Of a DNA stretch of 12,907 nt, positions 7,606 through 12,907 are shown one piece after another; the stretch's first letter is position 1, and each line of letters starts with the position of its first letter. The notes under the pieces were generated by a model. That model saw only the letters and a list, made by a program, of their open reading frames with translations, did no database searches and was not told the origin of the DNA. Origin of the DNA: an uncultured Eubacteriaceae bacterium (lineage in GTDB: Bacteria > Bacillota > Clostridia > Lachnospirales > CAG-274). The position numbers and the translations under genes were made by a program. The stretch covers positions 1 to 12,907 of the forward strand of contig CANOGI010000035.1 of assembly GCA_947565475.1 (NCBI GenBank), given 5' to 3'.

Positions 7606-7683
7606 TCATTCTAAATTTAGTTGGTATTTTTTTAAATTTATACCAAAATCGCTGATATTCACTATAACACACTTTTCGGACAT
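7606..7683 (-). CDS. Possible 25-codon upstream ORF in the mcsA leader
   Basis: ATG (7683) to TGA (7608-7606) encodes a peptide beginning MSEKCVIVNISDFG. No good ribosome binding site lies directly before it. A little upstream, AAGGA (7710-7706) precedes ATG-TAA (7698-7693) by 7 nt, a start-stop mini-ORF. Neither resembles CtsR. Either could be an upstream regulatory ORF, or chance. Confidence 0.15.
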   Translation of the reverse strand: MSEKCVIVNISDFGINLKKYQLNLE

Positions 7684-7720
7684 ATTTTATAATTACATTT
7701 TATTTTCCTTAATTGTACAT

Positions 7721-7749
7721 ATTATACCTCTTATCTTGTTAGCCATCAA
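7721..7749 (-). promoter_or_regulatory. Sigma-A promoter of the mcsA-mcsB-clpC operon
   Basis: On the minus strand, TTGATG (7749-7744) and a perfect TATAAT (7726-7721) are separated by exactly 17 bp. Transcription would begin near 7714, leaving a leader of about 450 nt before mcsA. The -35 box lies inside the CIRCE element, so bound HrcA would block RNA polymerase directly. Confidence 0.7.
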
Positions 7750-7765
7750 GTCTTGTGAGTGCTAA
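7739..7765 (-). promoter_or_regulatory. CIRCE element (HrcA operator)
   Basis: One half-site is a perfect match to the consensus: minus TTAGCACTC (7765-7757). After exactly 9 nt comes GATGGCTAA (7747-7739), which matches GAGTGCTAA at 7 of 9 positions. This is the established inverted repeat bound by HrcA, the repressor of class I heat-shock genes (groESL, dnaK), which is inactive when GroEL is busy with unfolded protein. It overlaps the -35 of the operon promoter. It is separated from the end of the preceding gene by 67 bp and from mcsA by about 470 bp. Confidence 0.82.
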
Positions 7766-7832
7766 TCGACAAGCAAAAAAACTCTTTTATCCGTTACTTT
7801 CTTTTATTATCTTAAAATTTCTCTTTTTTTCT

Positions 7833-8276
7833 TTATTTTTGAAATCTATAACCGCATTTAACACATTCTTCCGTATCCGGCTCATTCCCTGTATTACATT
7901 TCGGACAAAATTTAAGTAATTTTATCCCATTTTCCTTTTTAGGCAAAGAAGTATCTACGGCTAAATCCTCTGTATAATTTCTATCGCTCTCCTCTTTTTC
8001 CTCGCTTAATTTAATCTCTTCTATTTGCTTTTGAATAGCTTTTATTCTATACTTATACTTATCGATTTCCTTACATATATGCTCGATTTCCTCTCCGTTG
8101 ACAGAACTTCCCTTTTTGCGTGAGTCATAAACAAGCATACCCATTCTGGTATATCTCTTTTTACATTCCCTTCCATACGCCTTAATTTTTATTTCCATTT
8201 TAGCGTAATCAAATGTATCTTTCGCCTGTTTTGATAATTTCTTTAACTTATCCTGAACCTTATCTGAAATATTCAC
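7833..8276 (-). CDS. Small coiled-coil protein with C-terminal zinc ribbon
   Basis: Encodes 147 residues and starts with GTG (8276); GGAGG (8289-8285) lies 8 nt upstream and supports that start. The N-terminal two thirds are charged and helical (MNISDKVQDKLKKLSKQAKD..., then EIDKYKYRIKAIQKQIEEIKL), likely a coiled coil. An acidic, low-complexity linker follows, and the last 30 residues carry CPKC...CVKCGYRF, a rubredoxin-like zinc ribbon with two CxxC knuckles. There is no signal peptide or transmembrane segment, so it should be cytoplasmic. Such helical-plus-ribbon proteins are widespread in Clostridia without a known role. It is third after tmk and yaaR (94-nt gap), probably co-transcribed, and sits where holB often lies in related gene orders. 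I do not recognise a named family. Confidence 0.85.
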   Translation of the reverse strand: MNISDKVQDKLKKLSKQAKDTFDYAKMEIKIKAYGRECKKRYTRMGMLVYDSRKKGSSVNGEEIEHICKEIDKYKYRIKAIQKQIEEIKLSEEKEESDRNYTEDLAVDTSLPKKENGIKLLKFCPKCNTGNEPDTEECVKCGYRFQK

Positions 8277-8370
8277 CCGTAGTACCTCCGAATGTATTTA
8301 TTTTAAAAATCCTTAAACAAAAATAAAACCAGCCGCTTTTTATAAAAACTAAAAATTAACATTTATCCTC

Positions 8371-8811
8371 TCATACGATAATATCCAATAACAAACCTTG
8401 AATCTCATTTGTCTTATCAAGAATAGCTATATGGTCTTTCTCCTTTTTCAAAAGCTCCTGAGCGAGGTCGTCTACATTTTTATTAACAAGTTTAACAATA
8501 CCGTAAACCCTATGTCTTCCTCTTCTGTCAAGGAAATTTTCCCTTGAGAACTCATGAGAATTTGTAACAACCTCGTTAATAAACTCGGTGATCATACTCC
8601 TGTACTTCTTCATATCTCTAATATCCATATGATCAGCGAGCTTTTTACCCTGTACGGAAATATCGTCCATCATCTGGTGAAGCTTCCGCATTAAATTCTC
8701 ATCAGAAACTTTATTTAACGTAAAACTAAAGTCCTGTTGATTTGTCGTTTCTTTTGTCTCCGTAATCCCCGGTAAACTCTCAATTCTTGTATCCGTGATT
8801 TTTAAATCCAT
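8371..8811 (-). CDS. yaaR: YaaR family protein (DUF327)
   Basis: Encodes 146 residues, matching the YaaR/DUF327 family in length and pattern. There is a variable N-terminus (to about 25), then a helical domain with MRKLHQMMDDISVQGKKLADH, MKKYRSMITEFINEVVTNSHE and RRGRHRVYGIVKLVNKNVDDLAQELL, typical of the family. The molecular role is not established. The gene is conserved next to tmk in many Firmicutes, as here: it begins 24 nt after the tmk stop. The ATG (8811) is preceded by AAGGAGAGG about 10 nt upstream. No signal peptide or membrane segment is seen. The B. subtilis neighbours yaaQ, holB and yaaT are missing from this window. Confidence 0.9.
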   Translation of the reverse strand: MDLKITDTRIESLPGITETKETTNQQDFSFTLNKVSDENLMRKLHQMMDDISVQGKKLADHMDIRDMKKYRSMITEFINEVVTNSHEFSRENFLDRRGRHRVYGIVKLVNKNVDDLAQELLKKEKDHIAILDKTNEIQGLLLDIIV

Positions 8812-8835
8812 TTACCTCACACCTCTCCTTATCAC

Positions 8836-9468
8836 TTAAAAACTTCTTCGCAAAAGCAACTCCTCGATATACGCCGTAATATTTTGGTGTATAGTATTTA
8901 TATCGGCAGAAGCGTCAATTATTTTTATACGTTCTGAAAATTTTTCAGCGAGAGAAATATATCCGTAAAAAACCTTTTTATGGAAATAAATTTTCTCAGA
9001 TTCTATTCTGTCAAGGCTTTCCTGCCTTTTTTTTCTTTCAATGCCCATTTCCGGGTCAATTTTAAGAAAGAAAGTAACATCAGGCTCAAGCCCGTCGGTA
9101 GCGAATAAATTAAGTTCCGAAATAACTTCGCCGCCAAGTTTTCTTCCCTCTCCCTGATAAGCTACGCTTGAATCCACAAACCTGTCACAAATAACAATAT
9201 CGCCTTTTTTAAGAGTTGGAATAATCATCTCTGAGACAAGCTGTGCCCTCGCAGCGGCATATAAAAGAGCCTCCGTTCTCGGATTCATCTTTTTATTCTC
9301 CGTATCAATAATGATATCTCTTATTTTTTCACTTATTTGGTTTCCCCCCGGTTCCCTTGTGCATAATACGGAAAAACCTTTCTCCTCTAAATAATCTCTT
9401 AAAAGCTCTGATTGAGTTGTTTTTCCCGAACCGTCTGTTCCTTCCATAGTTATAAATAATCCGGACAT
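8836..9468 (-). CDS. tmk: Thymidylate kinase
   Basis: Encodes 210 residues; phosphorylates dTMP to dTDP with ATP, an essential step of dTTP synthesis in the cytoplasm. Motifs: the P-loop EGTDGSGKTT (about 9-18), TREPGG (about 38-43), DRF...SSVAYQGEGR (dTMP and Mg site), FFLKIDPE, and an arginine-rich LID segment RKKRQESLDRIE. I start it at ATG 9468 (MSGLFITMEG), with GAGAGG 6 nt upstream; an upstream in-frame start at 9504 adds 12 residues with no conserved sequence. First gene of a likely tmk-yaaR-zinc ribbon operon. A TATAAT at 9612-9607 may be part of its promoter. Confidence 0.97.
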   Translation of the reverse strand: MSGLFITMEGTDGSGKTTQSELLRDYLEEKGFSVLCTREPGGNQISEKIRDIIIDTENKKMNPRTEALLYAAARAQLVSEMIIPTLKKGDIVICDRFVDSSVAYQGEGRKLGGEVISELNLFATDGLEPDVTFFLKIDPEMGIERKKRQESLDRIESEKIYFHKKVFYGYISLAEKFSERIKIIDASADINTIHQNITAYIEELLLRRSF

Positions 9469-9606
9469 AATATACCTCTCAAAAATATCCTGTTTACTTT
9501 TCACATTAATAAAAACGCAAAAACTATTGTATTTATTATATCATAGGTTCTTTTAAAAATACAACTTAAAAATACATAATTTTAGAAAAAAAATATATAT
9601 TTTAAG

Positions 9607-9636
9607 ATTATAGCGATTAAAAAATTTTTGACACAA
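9607..9636 (-). promoter_or_regulatory. Possible promoter for tmk
   Basis: A perfect TATAAT (9612-9607) lies about 140 nt before tmk. The best -35 is TTGTGT (9636-9631) at an 18-bp spacing, a poor match (three of six). The sipL terminator just upstream makes a separate promoter necessary here, which favours this site, but the -35 leaves it uncertain. Confidence 0.32.
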
Positions 9637-9687
9637 AACCATAAAAGAATTTCCTAAATATTATATTTAAGTAAATTTATCTCGAAA

Positions 9688-9731
9688 TAAAAAAAGGAGA
9701 AAATTTTTATTATACAAAAAATTTACTCCTT
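9688..9731 (-). terminator. Rho-independent terminator after the SipL-like gene
   Basis: On the minus strand AAGGAG (9731-9726) pairs with CTCCTT (9699-9694), and AAATTTTT with AAAAATTT inside, with one T-T mismatch, giving a stem of about 14 bp and a short loop. It ends in a run of T (9694-9690 and beyond). It starts 24 nt after the stop codon. Strong, classic form. Confidence 0.85.
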
Positions 9732-9754
9732 CTTCGCGAATTAGACATTGTATC

Positions 9755-11332
9755 CTACTGAGCTAAAGGAATCCTTTTTAAAATTAGAAACCTTTCTCCT
9801 GGATAAATTTTATCCGGATCCTCTATTTCATTTATCATAACAATATCCTCTATAGTGGTATTAAATCTTTTGGCTATTTTCCATAAAGTATCTCCCGGCT
9901 TAACCACATAAACCGTCATACTTGGAAATCTGTCAAAAAAGTTCTTATCAAAATCAGTAAAACAAATATCCTCAATAAGATTTATTGTTTTCTTTTCATT
10001 AATGCACACATAAAAATTAAGCATACACTTAACCTCAATTTCCCTGTTTGAGAGCATACTTAAACTTATTCTGTCAAGGTTTACTTTAATATCACAGTCA
10101 AAAGGTTTATTTTCCCTTGTTCCCTTTGTCTCAATAGTTTGTCTGTAAGGAATAATAGTGTTATAACAATGAATAGGCGTCTCGTCGTCTGACGCTATGT
10201 ATAAAATGTCCACAGCGATAATTCCCTCAACAACAATTTTATCGTCAAGAATTTTCTGCTCATCAAGATGCTGCTTGCCCGAAATTTTAAACACCTGTAA
10301 TATTTCAGGAAAATCATCGCTTAATGAAATAACCTCCTTTATGGGAAACTGGCTTTTGTTTCTGCAAAGAAACGACGGATACTCAATTATCTTCTCAGAA
10401 GCGGTTAAATTTTTATCTGTACAATAAGCGTCCTCAAGAACTTGAAGTTCTTTTTCATGACACACGTCCACAAAAACGCCCACACTAATCTCAATCTCAA
10501 TAATTCTGTCCTCACCGTCGCTGTCAGGACATATTTTTATATATTTATCCTGAACATAAACCACGGCGTCAGCGAACATTCCCTCTTTAACATTAGACGC
10601 CTCAACCATTCCGTTAAAAGGTATCTCATTCTCAATAAACTCTATAACGCTGTCGCTCATATCGCTTTTATACGAAGCTGAAATCATAAGCTCACCGCTA
10701 ATCGCTATTTTGCCATCGGCGGCCTTTACGTCCTTGTTTGATATATTCGCGGCGCATTGCACAATCTCGCTTATGTCTGGTTTTCCTGATGGAATATGTA
10801 TTTCTTCCCTTATTATAAACCTATCGGCTTTTTTAATAACAATTTCGTTAATTTTAAAATTGTTTTTAATCATTTGGTTCTCAGGTATGCCCTCAACATC
10901 AATAACAATATTTTCCTCCTCAGAGGAAAACACGTTTCCCAAAACATTTAAAACCGCTCTAAAACTAACTTTCCTGTCATTAATAAGTTTATAATCGATA
11001 TTCTCTATCTCACAATTTACGTTGCAAAGCATATCTTTCTCGATTCCATCAATAGTTATAAAATCATTTATCGGCGTAGAGAAATCAATGCTGTGAACAG
11101 GCTTTTCCCCACTTTTTGAAACATAAATAAGCTCAATATTAAGCTTCCCTTTAAAACTTATTCTTCCGTTTACAATATCAAAACTTTCTATAAACACAGA
11201 CTCGTCGCTCTGTAAAACATTTTCCATATCAGGTTTAACATCGGGTACAATAATATCCCCCTCTATAAGAATTTGAGATGTTTCTTTTCCGATACAACGG
11301 TCTATTTTTACAGTATCTTTTACAGGTTCCAT
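9755..11332 (-). CDS. sipL: SipL-like spore coat morphogenesis protein (SPOCS domains plus C-terminal LysM)
   Basis: Encodes 525 residues. Three SPOCS/DUF3794-like repeats can be traced (about 26-133, 176-290 and 329-443): each has a VPDxKPD-like or equivalent opening, a GxIxxxGxLxIxxxY strand pair and a closing beta segment. A LysM domain follows (about 474-518: YVVKPGDTLWKIAKRF, Trp484, then PGERFLIL). This layout and length match SipL of Clostridioides difficile, a sigma-E-regulon protein that binds the coat ATPase SpoIVA through its LysM domain and anchors the coat on the forespore. No signal peptide is present, in line with a mother-cell protein. ATG (11332) has GGGAGG 9 nt upstream. It stands alone, with a hairpin before it and a strong terminator after it. 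The family is firm; the exact ortholog is inferred. Confidence 0.86.
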   Translation of the reverse strand: MEPVKDTVKIDRCIGKETSQILIEGDIIVPDVKPDMENVLQSDESVFIESFDIVNGRISFKGKLNIELIYVSKSGEKPVHSIDFSTPINDFITIDGIEKDMLCNVNCEIENIDYKLINDRKVSFRAVLNVLGNVFSSEEENIVIDVEGIPENQMIKNNFKINEIVIKKADRFIIREEIHIPSGKPDISEIVQCAANISNKDVKAADGKIAISGELMISASYKSDMSDSVIEFIENEIPFNGMVEASNVKEGMFADAVVYVQDKYIKICPDSDGEDRIIEIEISVGVFVDVCHEKELQVLEDAYCTDKNLTASEKIIEYPSFLCRNKSQFPIKEVISLSDDFPEILQVFKISGKQHLDEQKILDDKIVVEGIIAVDILYIASDDETPIHCYNTIIPYRQTIETKGTRENKPFDCDIKVNLDRISLSMLSNREIEVKCMLNFYVCINEKKTINLIEDICFTDFDKNFFDRFPSMTVYVVKPGDTLWKIAKRFNTTIEDIVMINEIEDPDKIYPGERFLILKRIPLAQ

Positions 11333-11352
11333 AAATTAATACCTCCCAAAAA

Positions 11353-11385
11353 GTTTTCTGTTTCCGTAAATTATATTCAGAAAAC
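11353..11385 (-). terminator. Terminator-like hairpin between mrp and the SipL-like gene
   Basis: GTTTTCTG and CAGAAAAC form an 8-bp stem around a 17-nt loop, followed on the minus strand by TTTTT and directly by the GGGAGG of the next gene. It probably ends the mrp transcript. Because it sits at the ribosome binding site, it would also be part of the sipL leader if that transcript starts upstream of it. Confidence 0.5.
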
Positions 11386-11408
11386 CTGGAAGGTATGCAA
11401 ATTTTTTA

Positions 11409-12230
11409 TTAATCTTTCTCAATAACCTTTATAACATTGTCAAAAAGCTTGTAAATATCCTCTGATATACTGTCATAACCCTGTTCAGCGATTTCCGCGA
11501 GATTTGAGTTCATTGGAAGCTCCGAAAGAAGCTCAATATCATTCTGTGATATAAAACTTTTAAGATTTCTGTCATCGTGAAATTTAATTTTCTCATCACA
11601 GTGGGGACAAATGGCGTAGCTCATATTCTCAATAACACCATAAACCTTTATATTAAGCTTTTTAGCCATATTAATTGATTTAGATACAATCATAGAAACC
11701 ATATCCTGCGGAATTGAAACCATAATCACTCCGGTGAGAGGCACTGACTGCATAAGAGTAAGGGTAATATCTCCTGTTCCCGGAGGCATGTCAATAATAA
11801 GATAATCAAGCTCGCCCCATAAAACATCTGACCAAAATTGAGTAACACACCCCGATAACAAAGCGCCTCTCCATACGACAGGCTGATTTTCATCCTCAAT
11901 CATAAAATTAAGAGATATAACTTTAATACCATCGTCTGTCAAAATAGGTAAAATGCCCTCTTCCGTACCATAAGCCTGCTTTCCACCAAGACCCGTAAGC
12001 CTTCCAATACTCGGACCCATAACGTCAGCGTCCATAATTCCAACCGAGTATCCTTTTTTTCTCAATATTTTCGCTATCATAACAGAAACGGTTGACTTTC
12101 CTACGCCGCCTTTTCCGCTCATAATGCCTATGACATTTTTTATTTTATTATTAGGATTTATCTTTACTCCGCAGTCCGAACTGTCCTTTTTACAGCTTTC
12201 CCTTGAGGGACATGAATTACAATCTCCCAA
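11409..12230 (-). CDS. mrp: Mrp/NBP35-type iron-sulfur cluster carrier ATPase
   Basis: Encodes 273 residues of the Mrp/ApbC/NBP35 P-loop family, which bind and hand over Fe-S clusters in the cytoplasm. Motifs: a cysteine-rich N-terminus (CNSC, then SRESC and SDCG within about 30 residues), the deviant Walker A SGKGGVGKST (about 38-47), DADVMGPSIGRLTG, IIDMPPGTGD (Walker B region), and CPHC (C-terminal CxxC, the bridging cluster site of the dimer). There is no N-terminal MIP18/DUF59 domain, so it is the short clostridial form. I start it at TTG 12230, with AAGGAG 9 nt upstream. ATG 12239 is in frame but touches the ribosome binding site. A TTG at 12269 is excluded if the predicted promoter is right, because transcription would begin near 12267. 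Confidence 0.94.
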   Translation of the reverse strand: MGDCNSCPSRESCKKDSSDCGVKINPNNKIKNVIGIMSGKGGVGKSTVSVMIAKILRKKGYSVGIMDADVMGPSIGRLTGLGGKQAYGTEEGILPILTDDGIKVISLNFMIEDENQPVVWRGALLSGCVTQFWSDVLWGELDYLIIDMPPGTGDITLTLMQSVPLTGVIMVSIPQDMVSMIVSKSINMAKKLNIKVYGVIENMSYAICPHCDEKIKFHDDRNLKSFISQNDIELLSELPMNSNLAEIAEQGYDSISEDIYKLFDNVIKVIEKD

Positions 12231-12273
12231 AGCCTTCATCTCCTTAAAAATATAATACTTTATACGCAATATA

Positions 12274-12302
12274 AATATACTATCAAAAACAAAATTTGTA
12301 AA
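12274..12302 (-). promoter_or_regulatory. Sigma-A promoter of mrp
   Basis: TTTACA (12302-12297) and TATATT (12279-12274) on the minus strand, each five of six to consensus, with exactly 17 bp between. Start predicted near 12267, about 37 nt before the chosen start codon. It separates mrp from the response regulator gene upstream. Confidence 0.58.
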
Positions 12303-12350
12303 GCTAAAAATAAAATTAATATAAATTTAATAAATACAGCCCTAAAACTC

Positions 12351-12907
12351 TCAGCGTTTCCTTAAACTGAATCTCTGATAAATTCTTTTAATCTCCTTGC
12401 AGTTGTTCTTTCTTATAGCTATAACGTCGCCGTTTTTCATTATAAAGCTGTTGCCCTCCATTGAACTAACATATTCCATATTAATTATATAGCTTTTATG
12501 GGTTCTTAAAAACAAAGGATTATTTGAAAGCGTTTTTTCCAATTCCGAAAGAGTAATATACGCTTTAACCACATTGCCCGATGAAATATGTATACATGAA
12601 ACATTGCCGATAACCTCAATATAAGTAATAGTTGATATATTTATCTTTGTGTTTATCTTATTATTATTTACTGTAATATATTTTTTTGATACATTAATAT
12701 TTTTCAAAATTCTGTCAAGTGTTTTCTCAAATCTGTCGTATTTAACAGGTTTAAAAATATAATCCGCGGCGTAAAGCAAAAAAGCGTCGTATGCGTAATA
12801 TTTGTTTCCAGCGAAAAATATTAACGCAGCGTTATTATCAATCTCTCTTATTTTTGACGCTATCTCAACGCATTTTTTTCCATAATTTCCTATGTCAAAT
12901 ATAATAA
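12351..12907 (-). CDS. LytTR-family response regulator (partial, N-terminus missing)
   Basis: Reads open to the right edge: 185 codons plus the stop, beginning inside the receiver domain. The visible receiver part runs IIFDIGNYGKKC...SKIREIDNNAALIFFAGNKYYAYDAF...ADYIFKPVK. The Asp of FDIG fits the phosphorylation site and the Lys of FKP the conserved lysine. The usual Thr/Ser before the Y-x-Y-A-x-x-A-F stretch is Ala (codon 12812-12810), and the MPGM loop is replaced by GNYG. The C-terminal half is a clear LytTR DNA-binding domain (ITYIEVIGN, SLSELEKTL-like, FLRTHKSYIINMEYV, ending RKNNCKEIKR), as in AgrA/LytR regulators. These usually act on nearby peptide or envelope genes. Any partner kinase would lie outside the window. 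No clear terminator follows the stop. Confidence 0.9.
   Translation of the reverse strand, partial: IIFDIGNYGKKCVEIASKIREIDNNAALIFFAGNKYYAYDAFLLYAADYIFKPVKYDRFEKTLDRILKNINVSKKYITVNNNKINTKINISTITYIEVIGNVSCIHISSGNVVKAYITLSELEKTLSNNPLFLRTHKSYIINMEYVSSMEGNSFIMKNGDVIAIRKNNCKEIKRIYQRFSLRKR

Noticed and set aside
7481..7765. 94-codon plus-strand ORF across the mcsA leader and CIRCE
   Set aside because: It overlaps the CIRCE element and promoter, has an AT-driven composition (Phe, Ile, Asn, Lys), no ribosome binding site and no recognisable domain.
9588..9640. Plus-strand TTGACA (9629-9634) as a promoter
   Set aside because: No -10 at 16-18 bp and no plus-strand gene downstream.
1..12907. CRISPR array, insertion sequence, phage or defence system
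   Set aside because: No regularly spaced direct repeats, no transposase or integrase, and no defence-gene motifs were found on either strand.

Overview
The window is a low-GC stretch in which every well-supported gene lies on the minus strand, so it should be read from right to left. It looks like the chromosome of an anaerobic, spore-forming member of the Clostridia. The evidence is the AT-rich intergenic DNA, strong AGGAGG-type ribosome binding sites, several TTG/GTG starts, a complete McsA-McsB-ClpC protein-arginine phosphorylation module (typical of Firmicutes), and a SPOCS+LysM protein of the SipL type, which works in clostridial spore assembly. I cannot name a genus.

Right side (about 9.7-12.9 kb): a LytTR response regulator cut by the window edge; an Mrp/NBP35-type iron-sulfur P-loop ATPase with its own sigma-A-like promoter; and a SipL-like spore morphogenesis protein ending in a strong terminator. 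Middle (7.8-9.5 kb): tmk (thymidylate kinase), yaaR, and a small zinc-ribbon/coiled-coil protein, probably one operon. Then comes the heat-shock module (3.2-7.8 kb): a CIRCE element (HrcA operator) overlapping a good sigma-A promoter, a leader of about 450 nt, then mcsA, mcsB (8-nt overlap) and clpC. No ctsR gene is present, although it usually heads this operon; the CIRCE suggests control by HrcA instead.

Left side (0-3.2 kb): a gene-poor 984-bp gap after clpC with a long terminator-like hairpin, a GC-richer segment, a possible 34-residue membrane peptide and a hairpin-rich repeat-like element. It is followed by pyrH (UMP kinase), a 460-bp gap with a candidate structured RNA, frr (ribosome recycling factor), and the start of a secreted copper-amine-oxidase-N-like domain protein cut by the left edge.

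How they work together: McsB, activated by McsA, marks arginines on damaged proteins, and ClpC with ClpP (not in the window) degrades them. Tmk and PyrH make pyrimidine nucleotides, and Frr recycles ribosomes. No CRISPR array, insertion sequence, rRNA or intact tRNA gene was seen. The least ordinary points are the CIRCE-for-CtsR arrangement with its long leader, the folded RNA candidate before frr, the small membrane ORF, and the degenerate receiver domain.
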